Source: CAVVFX01 sp963747535
GTDB taxonomy: Bacteria > Acidobacteriota > Terriglobia > Bryobacterales > Bryobacteraceae
NCBI GenBank assembly: GCA_963747535.1
Contig: CAVVFX010000004.1
Coordinates: forward strand, 236,741-300,740
Direction: 5' to 3'
Length of the DNA: 64,000 nt
Shown: in pieces, positions 26,532 to 33,941 of the stretch
How positions within the stretch are numbered: the stretch's first letter is position 1
How the letters are laid out: each line of letters starts with the position of its first letter
Notes under the pieces: model-generated
Told to the model about the DNA's origin: nothing
The model's database searches: none
The model's input: only the letters and a program-made list of their open reading frames with translations
Program-made: the position numbers and the translations under genes

Positions 26532-27476
26532 TCACATCGGAGCAATCGTATAGTTCCAGGCTGGCAGAGTCGAATGTCGTTTGAGGGAAAGACGGCGGAT
26601 CTGCTCTGGATCGGGTGAGGTACCGGTCGGATACTGCCTACGGTCGAGATAGGCCGAGACTGTGAGACCGGTTCGGGTGCAGGTGTTGCGGATGAAGTTG
26701 AGGACTTTGGGGTAATCGTCAAGAGGCTCGGCGGCCCAGTTTTTGGAGATTTCGGAGAATAGGCGGTGCTCGATGGGATTCCATTTGGAAGCGCCGGTGG
26801 GGTAATGAGCAACGGTTACTGTGAGCCCAAAGCTGTTGCAGATTTGGCTTTGAAGTTCGGTTTTCCAGGCGCGGGTACGGCAACTGTTGCTGCCGCCGGT
26901 GTCGGCTAGGATGAGCAACTGCCGGCAGCGATGGTAGCGATTAGCGCCGTCGCGCTTCCACCAACCGGCGATGGAGTGGGCGGCAAAGGCTGCCGTGTCA
27001 TGTGAGACGCCGATGAAGACCGAGCCTCGGTTGGCGAGCAGGTCATAGATACCGTAAGGGATTGCGACGCCGATGGCATCGGAACGGAAGTCGTGATCAT
27101 TGACGCGCACGGGCATGCGATCCCACTTCACGCCATTGTTCTTGAAGTTTCCGACGAGTTCTCGTTTTTTGGTATCGACGCTGATGATGGGAATCCCCTG
27201 GCGTTCAAAGCGAGTGCGTAATGACGAGATATAACGGAACTGTTTGTCGCGATCCGGGCTGGAGTCGGTGGCAATGGCTTTGCGATTCACGCGGAGGGAA
27301 AAATCCATATCGTGAAGCAGTCGCGCCACGGTATTGGCTGAGATCTCGATATCGAGTTGCTGCAGCAGTTCGGCGATTCCGGCAGGCGTCTTGTGAGTCC
27401 ATCGAATGCCCGTGATGGGATCGCCGGCGGTGTCGTGTTCCAGCAGGATTTCGATGGCTGCGATTACTTCGGGCGT
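26532..27476 (-). CDS. ISAzo13-type transposase, C-terminal frame after -1 shift
   Basis: About 314 residues if read from the slippery site. It begins KTPEVIAAIEILLEHDTAGD and contains the catalytic DDE-type core of ISAzo13 transposases: ISVDTKKRELVGNFKNNG, VFIGVSHDTAAFAAHSIAGW, LLILADTGGSNSCRTRAWKT and HYPTGASKWNPIEHRLFSEI. On its own the first internal start would be at 27329 and would lack about 48 residues of conserved sequence, so the fusion product is the likely active enzyme. Confidence 0.85.
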   Translation of the reverse strand, partial: TPEVIAAIEILLEHDTAGDPITGIRWTHKTPAGIAELLQQLDIEISANTVARLLHDMDFSLRVNRKAIATDSSPDRDKQFRYISSLRTRFERQGIPIISVDTKKRELVGNFKNNGVKWDRMPVRVNDHDFRSDAIGVAIPYGIYDLLANRGSVFIGVSHDTAAFAAHSIAGWWKRDGANRYHRCRQLLILADTGGSNSCRTRAWKTELQSQICNSFGLTVTVAHYPTGASKWNPIEHRLFSEISKNWAAEPLDDYPKVLNFIRNTCTRTGLTVSAYLDRRQYPTGTSPDPEQIRRLSLKRHSTLPAWNYTIAPM

Positions 27477-28225
27477 TTTTTTTCCACCGGTTTGCGTCCG
27501 GCACCAGACTGTCGGATACGCCCGACCTCGACATCCTGATCGAGCAGTTGGCGGCGGCCGCGGGCGATGGTGTGCGGATCGAGGCCAAGAAATCCGGCCA
27601 GCACGCTGTCGCCGCCGTGGCCGAGTTTCATGGATTCCAGGCCGGCATACAAGCGGCGCTGCTGCTCGTCCAGCAGGCTGTAAAACAAGATGATGGCAGC
27701 TTTCATCTCATCGGGAGACACTTCCAGACGAGTGGCATCGACAACCGTGGGAACGGACTGGTTACTACGACGTGTCAGACGTTGTCTTTGACGGATGGCT
27801 GGATCGATAGCAGTATAGAGGAACAGGCCGGAGACCAATTCCCGGGCGATTCTCTTCTGCTGGACAAGGTGGCGTAAGACATCTTGCGCTCCTACGTGCA
27901 GGATGGCAGATAGTTCTTCCGCAAAACATCCTGCGACCGAATTACAGACGAATGTCTCGGCCGTGGTCAGCAGGGTACCGTATCGAGAGAACCAGGCGGG
28001 CGTACAGGACCACAGACCATCGGCTCCGAAACGGGCGATCTCGCGAAGAGTGTAAAAACGACCGCCATGAGAGTAGCTAGTCAGATAGTCGAGTTCTTTG
28101 AGTTTTCGGAAAACGGTGAGGTCGACGTCCGTGCCGAGGGCGCGTTTCAGGTCGGGAAGCGTTGCGATTCTGTCGTGGAGCAGCAGCTTTCGCAAGGAAT
28201 CAGGAGAGAAGGCGAGAGGTCTCAT
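27464..28225 (-). CDS. ISAzo13-type transposase, N-terminal frame
   Basis: A 253-residue protein with an N-terminal helical region (FSPDSLRKLLLHDRIATLPD), a winged-helix-like stretch (LKELDYLTSYSHGGRFYTLR) and, near its end, the family's sequence around the first catalytic region (LYAGLESMKLGHGGDSVLAG then FLGLDPHTIARGRRQLL). It stops soon after a run of eight adenines (GTG GAA AAA AAA CGC), where a slip of one base back would carry ribosomes into the second frame. Confidence 0.85.
   Translation of the reverse strand: MRPLAFSPDSLRKLLLHDRIATLPDLKRALGTDVDLTVFRKLKELDYLTSYSHGGRFYTLREIARFGADGLWSCTPAWFSRYGTLLTTAETFVCNSVAGCFAEELSAILHVGAQDVLRHLVQQKRIARELVSGLFLYTAIDPAIRQRQRLTRRSNQSVPTVVDATRLEVSPDEMKAAIILFYSLLDEQQRRLYAGLESMKLGHGGDSVLAGFLGLDPHTIARGRRQLLDQDVEVGRIRQSGAGRKPVEKKRPK
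27476..27483 (-). promoter_or_regulatory. Slippery A8 site for -1 frameshifting
   Basis: On the coding (minus) strand the run reads GAA AAA AAA CGC in the first frame. The heptamer A-AAA-AAA permits both tRNAs to slip back one base so that translation continues ACG CCC GAA in the second frame. The two frames are conserved on either side, which is the usual organisation of insertion sequences that use programmed frameshifting. Confidence 0.7.
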
Positions 28226-28226
28226 A

Positions 28227-28273
28227 ATGTTATAGTTACGACTGAAACCAGATTATAATCGCAACTATAACAT
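28227..28273. repeat. 11-bp inverted repeat in the transposase promoter region
   Basis: ATGTTATAGTT (28227-28237) and AACTATAACAT (28263-28273) are perfect inverted copies 25 bases apart, just upstream of the transposase start at 28225. A TATAAT-like box lies between them on the minus strand. It may be a transposase-binding operator or part of the element's end. Confidence 0.55.
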
Positions 28274-28842
28274 AACTAGCGGTCAATGGGAGAAAGGGAC
28301 GGATAGGCTCCAACTGCCTATCCAAATTGGGGAAGTCGACTACCGTGAGGGGAATGAACCAGAATTGGCAGCGGTGGATAATGTAGCTGTCACGCCCACT
28401 GGTGAGTGGTTATTTCTGCGTGGACCCTTAGTAGCTCTTCCGCGAATAACGCGGGAACTTTCTCACAACCGTCATGAAGATCACTTTAGATGTTTTGGCT
28501 GGATTTCTACAATCAGTGGGAATACGGACTGTTTTCTAAGTGCTCCAACGCCCTATGCGTATGTAGGCCATCGGCTGATCTTCGCGTTGCAAGCCGACTT
28601 ACTGGCCGTGAGGTGAGCATCCGACAAGAGGAACGGATAATACTCCTCTCTCGGCTCCAACACGGCATAGGTTAAGGACGGATGGCCCCGTGTAAGACGA
28701 ACACCCACATGATTTGCGTAAGGGCCCCACAGTGCTATCAGACTTGCGCCGATTGGTTGGTTTGCTCACGGAGTGCGAACCTGGACTCATACCACGAACC
28801 GCTACACGGTTGCGCGCCAAAAAAGACAGTCAGGACTTTCAA
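28274..28842. other. Intergenic region with no recognised gene
   Basis: About 570 bases between the insertion sequence and the receiver gene. Short open frames occur on the plus strand but carry no recognisable domain. The promoter of the receiver gene should lie at its right end. Confidence 0.5.
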
Positions 28843-29229
28843 ATGGGAACCGGAAACATTCTAGTGATCGATTCGGAGCTTGCCTCACTCGCAATGATTT
28901 CCAATACGCTTCGGCTGGAAGGTCACGCCGTGAATTCATCCGACGACCCGATAATGGCGCTCGTCCACGCGGAAAAAAAGGACGGACTGAAACCGGATCT
29001 TGTTTTGACCGACCTCAATCTTCGCCCGATCGGTGGGTTCGAGATCGCTCGCCGATTAAGGCTTGCCGATCCGAACCTCCCGATTGTCTATATGGCCGAT
29101 TCACAAGGCATCGCGGACGTCATAGTGGGCACATTAGGCCCAAATGCCGTCCTGCGAAAGCCATTTACAGCCAAACAGCTACGTTCGATCGTCAAGCGAC
29201 GACTGGCCAACAAACGGACATCAAGCTAG
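28843..29229 (+). CDS. Stand-alone CheY-like response regulator receiver
   Basis: A 128-residue receiver with MGTGNILVIDSELASLAMIS at the start, phosphoacceptor Asp57 in LVLTDLNL, and the conserved Lys106 in VLRKPF. The start at 28843 follows AGGA at 7 bases and removes a 43-residue extension with no family likeness. There is no output domain, so it would act by protein contact. The first acidic position is D10 with E12 (usually two Asp/Glu), and the Thr/Ser switch position appears to be Ala or Asp. It stops three bases before a transposase remnant running the other way, so it may have lost downstream partners. Confidence 0.88.
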   Translation: MGTGNILVIDSELASLAMISNTLRLEGHAVNSSDDPIMALVHAEKKDGLKPDLVLTDLNLRPIGGFEIARRLRLADPNLPIVYMADSQGIADVIVGTLGPNAVLRKPFTAKQLRSIVKRRLANKRTSS

Positions 29230-29231
29230 TA

Positions 29232-29997
29232 CTACTGTGTTACACAATGGTTCGACCCAATTTTTGTCGGCGGGCTTTGGGTGTGGCTACTTTGAACGAC
29301 GCTCCAGGCGGCGGGGTATAGGCGTTTCTGATCCTGTTCGATGTGGAATTGCCAATAGCAATCGAAGTCTCCGGAGAGATAGATGGCTCGGAGCTGTACG
29401 ATAGCCTCTGCCATCTGCTCGGTCCAGCGCATACCGGAGCGCTCCATCCTGTCTTTGATCAAGTGCTTGCACGCTCCCTCGACCGGGCCACTGGCGATAG
29501 GCCAGCCGTTGGCGAGGTATTCGTCATAACGCATTCGGGTGCGGTTTCGGTAGAGATAATCGCTGACTCCCTTCAGCGTTTTGCGTTTGGCTCCCGACAG
29601 GCCGCGTTTGGTGATACTTTGACGGAGCCCTTTGACTACCTGACCGACATCGCCTGACAGGACTCGCGCAGTGCGGTCCAGGACCCAGAGATCGGCTTCC
29701 AGGCTACCTTCGCTGTGGAAGACATAAGCGGCTTTCCACAGTTTTTCCAGCGCGTGCATCAGATCCAGGATCAGTGTGACCTTCAGTTTTTTGTCGACTC
29801 GAATCTCGAGAGCACGCTCTCCGTCGGTCAGGGCCACGCGGGTTTTGGATACTGACGGATCGCGGCGTTCCATCTCTTCGGCTACCTCCTGAATGACGGC
29901 ATTCTTGCCCTTGAGCAGGCTGGCCCATATCCTCGGCCTTGCGCAGAAGATCTTCGAGCGGCGTCAGAATTCCAGGCAAGCGGCCCCAGTAACAAAT
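29232..29997 (-). pseudogene. Decayed ISKra4-type transposase
   Basis: The C-terminal ~213 residues (29232-29873) are intact with the family signature GWPIASGPVEGACKHLIKDR and MERSGMRWT. Upstream the sense continues (ASLLKGKNAVIQEVAEEMER) to about 29925, then jumps frame at the ATGGGCC near 29922-29928 into CYWGRLPGILTPLEDLLRKA. The N-terminal half of the usual ~450-residue transposase is missing. It is therefore a truncated, frameshifted remnant, not a functional element. Confidence 0.82.
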
Positions 29998-30071
29998 CAG
30001 CCGGCTTCATCGGCACCGGTAGCTGCGCCGGTCATCGGCGCTACCGCAGGGGATTAAGAGAGGAAACGATC

Positions 30072-31070
30072 ATGCGAATTAGACTCTGGCACGCATATCT
30101 ATTGATTCTGATCATGGCACTCGCCGCAGGAGACGGCGTGTACGCCTACTATCAAACACACCAACCCCTGGTAATCAGCGCGGAGAACCGGAAGAACTTC
30201 GTGCACGCGATAGCCGCCGTAGACGGTACGCGATCCATGCACAGCGACGCATTTGCCACCGCGAAGGAAATCGTTTGGCGGCGGATCATTCCTTCGGTTG
30301 GTCCAGGTGACCGGCTGCTTTGTCTGGCAATCGGACCGCGCTACGACCTGTCCAGCGTGGTATTCGGGGGGAGTTTTGAGGACCAGACGCCGCAACTCGC
30401 GGAGGATCGCCGCGGCAAAGCCCTGGACGTCCTCTCGCATGCCCGTGAAAAACCAGACGATCCGTTGACAGGGGAACAGCTACGAGATCTGGCCAGGGAA
30501 CTGGTTCCGGTCTGGCCCAGAGTGGAAAATGTGCGCAAGTCGTGGACCGGGAGGCTCCAACAGCTTCAGCGTCCGAAGTATGACGGGACGTCTATCCGGG
30601 CGCTGCTGGACGGCATTCAGGCAGAATTCGAGATGCCGGCGCAGCCGCAGGAGGAGCGTTGGGTGTTTTTGATGACCGACCTGCTGGATGAACCACCCGC
30701 CGGAGTTCATAGCCGCCCAGAGGCCGTCAACAAGGCCACGTTCAGCGAGATGCACGTTGTGCTTGTCTATCCGCACGATTCCTCCAGAGACTGGGACTCA
30801 ATAAAGGACTACTGGCGCAACCGGTATTTTCAGGGGTGCGAGATCAGTATTCTTCCTTTTTCCAAGGCGCTCGATGATGCCTTCCTGCTTCCCCCGGGTC
30901 CTTTCGCAGGATTGCAGGCTGCTGATCTGCGCACGGCTTGGGACTTTTTGCAGCCGCTGCTGATGCCGGAGATCCTCATGGTGTTTGCGGTCGGGGCCCT
31001 TTGCTGTTTGTGGGATTTTTTCACTCGTCGGCAGAGCACAAAAGCGGGTGCATCGTGGAACGAAAGCTGA
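30072..31070 (+). CDS. Membrane-anchored VWA-like domain protein
   Basis: A 332-residue protein with GAGAGGAAACGATC before the ATG. Residues ~5-25 are a membrane anchor (AYLLILIMALAAGDGVYAYY). The middle has a VWA-like metal site: DGTRS near residue 51 in place of DxSxS, DGTS near 174 and MTDLLDEP near 207. A second hydrophobic segment (LMPEILMVFAVGALCCLWDF, ~295-314) precedes a short basic end. Topology suggests a periplasmic VWA domain held by two membrane helices. No operon partner is visible, and the family is not recognised further. Confidence 0.7.
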   Translation: MRIRLWHAYLLILIMALAAGDGVYAYYQTHQPLVISAENRKNFVHAIAAVDGTRSMHSDAFATAKEIVWRRIIPSVGPGDRLLCLAIGPRYDLSSVVFGGSFEDQTPQLAEDRRGKALDVLSHAREKPDDPLTGEQLRDLARELVPVWPRVENVRKSWTGRLQQLQRPKYDGTSIRALLDGIQAEFEMPAQPQEERWVFLMTDLLDEPPAGVHSRPEAVNKATFSEMHVVLVYPHDSSRDWDSIKDYWRNRYFQGCEISILPFSKALDDAFLLPPGPFAGLQAADLRTAWDFLQPLLMPEILMVFAVGALCCLWDFFTRRQSTKAGASWNES

Positions 31071-31470
31071 CGGTTCGGGCAAGCCCGGGTTTCTCCATTG
31101 TCCTCATCTGCTTTCGTGCCGGGCGGAGATGTTTCCGAGCTGCCGGATCGACACCATCGCGATCTGCCAGGCGACTCACAGTCTGAACGCACACGGGCGA
31201 GCTGGGCCGTAAATTGCGGCTACCGATGCACGCGCATAAGCGTCGCCGTGAGCTTCGCTATCCGGCACTTTTCTACTTCCGTCAGTTTATCTTCACGGGC
31301 AGGAGTTCGCCGAGGCAACTGACAAGAGAGTCCTCGGGAATCTCAGCCAGAACTTTGGATTGGCAACGGTATGTCGCGTAGAGTTGGTGGACGGCTCATC
31401 GAGAGCCGGGTGAACACTCGGGCCCGAGTGCCTAACTCATGGATACTGCTGGTTGGTCGAAACATCAGAT
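31071..31470. other. Intergenic region with two hairpins near an integrase remnant
   Basis: No gene is recognised. Near the right end are GGCTC(ATCGA)GAGCC at 31392-31406 and the perfect 16-bp palindrome CACTCGGGCCCGAGTG at 31414-31429. They lie just downstream (minus strand) of the truncated integrase and could be terminator stems lacking T-runs or part of an old attachment region. Confidence 0.5.
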
Positions 31471-31782
31471 TCACATCACTGGACCTCTCCTTTCTGCATT
31501 GCCCTTGCCGGCCGCCGGCCGGTTACGCCTCTGATACTCCTCCCACTTCCGTGCTGCTTCCTGATCCTGACCGGTGATCATGTGGCCGTAGATGCGCAGC
31601 GTCGTCTGGGGATCGCTGTGGCCCAGTCGTGCCGAGACGGCGGGCAGTGGTACGCCGGAAGCCAAAAGGACGGACGTGTGGGAGTGACGGAGCAGGTGCA
31701 ATGCGTCTCCTTTTGGCTTTGGTATCTTCATCCGTTTGAAAATTAACGATACGGACGCGGAAATCGAATCCGGCTTCAGCAT
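31471..31782 (-). pseudogene. Tyrosine integrase, C-terminal fragment
   Basis: About 103 residues of a phage-type tyrosine recombinase. The second half of the active site is present: HLLRHSHTSVLLASGVPLPA (H-x-x-R-H), LGHSDPQTTLRIYGHM (His and the Tyr nucleophile). The frame is open a little further upstream (GWLADGTMLKPD), which also looks like integrase, but the N-terminal DNA-binding parts and the first catalytic Arg are absent; the sequence there turns into a nuclease gene. It cannot be active alone and marks an old integration module. Confidence 0.85.
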
Positions 31783-32432
31783 CGTCCCATCAGCGAGCCA
31801 GCCCGGCTGTAATCGATGTGATCGTCGTAAACCAGTTCGTGCACCTTACCGATATCGTGCAGAACGGCCGCGGCAATCAGGATGTTGCGGTTGAGCACCG
31901 GGTAATGCGCCGCGACCGCATCAACCAACCCACAAAGCGATAGGATGTGCTCCAACAGGCCTCCGAGGTAGGCCTGATGTTTCTTCTTGGCAGCAGGAGC
32001 CTCACGCATGAGGTGTCCCTGGTCTTGGACGCAGACCATCAGCGCCTCTCGCAAGGATTCCAACTTGACGCCGGCGATGATCCCCAGCAGTTCGGCGTAC
32101 ATTTCATCGCGATTTCGCTTGCTCGCGGGAATGAAATCTTCGATAGCGACCTCGGCGCGGTCGAGCACGCGGAAACGTAGGATCTTCAGTTGAAGCCTGT
32201 CGTTATATGTGCCCGGCTCGAATTGGACTTTGACTAAATCACCGGCTCGAATCTCCATGTCTGCAGGTGCGTCCCAGAGTTTCGCGTCAACTTCCCCGGT
32301 GCGATCTCGAAGGACCATCGATAGGTATGCACTGCCGCGTTTGGTTGTCTTCCGCTCGGCCGACGCGACCTGAAAGCAGTTGACCGCTGGACCGCTAGCC
32401 GGATCGATGTTTTCGACGAAGATCGTCTTCAT
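31776..32432 (-). CDS. OB-fold/HD-domain 3'-5' nuclease (YhaM-like), C-terminally truncated
   Basis: A 218-residue reading of what should be a ~310-residue protein. The N-terminal ~95 residues are an OB fold (RGSAYLSMVLRDRTGEVDAK, VKVQFEPGTYNDRLQLKILR). The HD domain starts with GGLLEHILSLCGL (His162) and LHDIGK (His192, Asp193), but the reading stops just past DYSRAGSLMGRC, where the remaining HD helices should follow. The break coincides with the integrase fragment, so the gene was cut by rearrangement. The family degrades RNA/ssDNA; here it probably served phage replication. Confidence 0.75.
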   Translation of the reverse strand: MKTIFVENIDPASGPAVNCFQVASAERKTTKRGSAYLSMVLRDRTGEVDAKLWDAPADMEIRAGDLVKVQFEPGTYNDRLQLKILRFRVLDRAEVAIEDFIPASKRNRDEMYAELLGIIAGVKLESLREALMVCVQDQGHLMREAPAAKKKHQAYLGGLLEHILSLCGLVDAVAAHYPVLNRNILIAAAVLHDIGKVHELVYDDHIDYSRAGSLMGRC

Positions 32433-32629
32433 TCGTGCGGCTCCGGTAGATGATGTTCGAGGTCATACTCAGCGTGCTGCACCAGCGACTTCATCACCAG
32501 GCGATGTCCAACTCGCACCGGCGCGTCGTGCTGCGATGCGCAATCAACGCAAGAGTCCGCGTCGGGCACTGCCGCCAGACGCTTCTGGGGGATCGGTTGA
32601 CCGCATTCGCCACAAAGTCTTGGGTTCAT
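32429..32629 (-). CDS. DksA/TraR-type zinc-finger protein
   Basis: A 66-residue protein starting MNPRLCGECGQPIPQKRLAA with a C4 finger (Cys6, Cys9, Cys27, Cys30). Phage members of this family bind RNA polymerase through the secondary channel or act as small regulators. The ATG at 32629 overlaps the stop of the upstream gene (ATGA-like), fixing the start, and its own stop overlaps the next gene. The C-terminus is His/Glu-rich. Confidence 0.8.
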   Translation of the reverse strand: MNPRLCGECGQPIPQKRLAAVPDADSCVDCASQHDAPVRVGHRLVMKSLVQHAEYDLEHHLPEPHE

Positions 32630-33045
32630 CGAATCCTCCTGCTGCGCGGCACGTTGCAGCGCGTTTGATTGCAGCAACGGTCTGCACCGACCGCGCGCAC
32701 GTCAACGTTCAGGTAATCTTTCTTTCCGGTTCGAACGACCAATCGATAGTGCAAGGCGCTCGCCGTGATGCCCAGCTCGCGCGCCGCATCGGATAGACAT
32801 AATCGCCGTCCGTCGAGGATCACGTACCTGTTGTCTTTCCGTATTCGCCTGCCCCCTGCCGGGGTTGTGGCGACGCCCTCGTATCGGATTTCTAGCTCGG
32901 CTAATCGGTTCCACGCTAAATCTATGCATTCTTGTGGGGTGCGATGCTGACCGTCCTTACATATGCCGCAGCGGGAACACACGGGTCCGGTCGCATCCAC
33001 GGGGTGGAGCATTTGCGTCATTTCTGTTTTGTCAAGTGAAGACAC
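32626..33045 (-). CDS. Small phage protein with Cys cluster and helix-turn-helix
   Basis: A 139-residue protein. The N-terminal part has CSRCGICKDGQHRTPQECID, possibly metal-binding; the C-terminal part has a helix-turn-helix (LSDAARELGITASALHYRLV) and a basic end with two further cysteines. It is likely a DNA-binding regulator of the early region. Family not recognised; a start at MLHPVD (residue 12) is possible. Confidence 0.6.
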   Translation of the reverse strand: MSSLDKTEMTQMLHPVDATGPVCSRCGICKDGQHRTPQECIDLAWNRLAELEIRYEGVATTPAGGRRIRKDNRYVILDGRRLCLSDAARELGITASALHYRLVVRTGKKDYLNVDVRAVGADRCCNQTRCNVPRSRRIR

Positions 33046-33121
33046 ACGTCTCCCTACTGCCAGTAAACGTGACTTATCGTTGAGACTTAGGCTTGCAGGG
33101 AAGCGGTTGCTTCTCTAATAG

Positions 33122-33415
33122 TCAAAATAAAACTGTCTGATCACCAAATTCACGCAAGTTTGGTCGCGGAATATTATTTTTTTCGACCTCATCGACAGAT
33201 CGGAACTCGATCTGTGCTGTGTCGCGATTTGTATAATCCGTGAACCCGAGAGAGAGTAACCATTCGTTCCAGGACACAAACCGCTCGCCATTCCAGCAGG
33301 CGAACGTGTCAGCGGTAAGGTGAAGTGCGTCGATGGGCACTTCTGTCGGGGCGCAGATTCGAGCAATTCCTTGCTCGCGGGCGTCGCGCAATGCCCGTAA
33401 GGAATAAATTGTCAT
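33122..33415 (-). CDS. Small phage protein of unknown function
   Basis: About 97 residues, MTIYSLRALRDAREQGIARI then CAPTEVPIDALHLTADTFAC. A start at 33415 is chosen because the longer frame has no family likeness. Charged, no membrane segment, no recognised domain. Upstream (33416-33624) is an AT-richer gap with several GTTGAG/CTCAAC half-sites that could hold an early promoter and operator. Confidence 0.5.
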   Translation of the reverse strand: MTIYSLRALRDAREQGIARICAPTEVPIDALHLTADTFACWNGERFVSWNEWLLSLGFTDYTNRDTAQIEFRSVDEVEKNNIPRPNLREFGDQTVLF

Positions 33416-33624
33416 TTTGGATATCCTGATGACTACCGATTGAAGAGAAAGCGATCGGCCAAAGTAAAGCGATAAATCTACCGATCTATATTGAGTAACA
33501 TCTGCGGGTAAGTTGCAACCTACTTTATGTCTATACCTGCGAGAATACCCGGGGATACTCAACTAGTGATAGTGAAGGTGGCCGGGTATTGTTCTCATAT
33601 TTATTTTGCGATAGTTGAGTCAAC

Positions 33625-33924
33625 CTATCCCAGGACATCTGATTTCATACCTACGAGGATCTCCTTTGCTTCCTGAACTGAGTGCACAACACCAACAGTT
33701 GCGCCCGCAGCATGCCACTCCTCAAGTCGTCGTGCCTGTAACACAGTGGGCGGATTTCCTGGCTGCTTCACCTCAAGCTCGAAGTGGCGGCCATTGATTG
33801 TGCCGTAGAGGTCAGGATCTCCCGCGACGCCAAACACCGTACCGTGTCGCTTGCGGACCACACACCCGGGAACGGTTCGAAACTCATTCACAATTGAATC
33901 GACGATCTGCTTTTCGAGAGGCAC
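33625..33924 (-). CDS. VRR-NUC domain nuclease
   Basis: A 99-residue single-domain nuclease of the PD-(D/E)xK superfamily. The core reads GVAGDPDLYGTINGRHFELE then VKQPG; Asp38, Glu51 and Lys53 form the expected catalytic set, and the length is typical of phage VRR-NUC proteins. It lies in the replication block beside the helicase; a role in resolving branched DNA is inferred from the family. Confidence 0.88.
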   Translation of the reverse strand: MPLEKQIVDSIVNEFRTVPGCVVRKRHGTVFGVAGDPDLYGTINGRHFELEVKQPGNPPTVLQARRLEEWHAAGATVGVVHSVQEAKEILVGMKSDVLG

Positions 33925-33941
33925 TATCCAATCAACCTCGT

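Larger units (their letters stand above)
26532..28225 (-). mobile_element. ISAzo13-type insertion sequence (coding part)
   Basis: Two minus-strand reading frames that together make one transposase joined through a slippery A8 tract. The exact ends could not be fixed: I found no convincing terminal inverted repeats or target duplication by eye. The element lies just upstream of the exopolysaccharide operon, so it may influence that operon's promoter. The frames are otherwise intact, which argues that it is recent or still active. Confidence 0.8.

Noticed and set aside
28365..28616. 83-residue plus-strand frame between IS and receiver gene
   Set aside because: No ribosome site, no motif and ordinary length for chance in this region.
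29232..29873. 213-residue protein considered as a new gene
   Set aside because: It carries the ISKra4-type transposase C-terminal signature and continues upstream in a broken frame.
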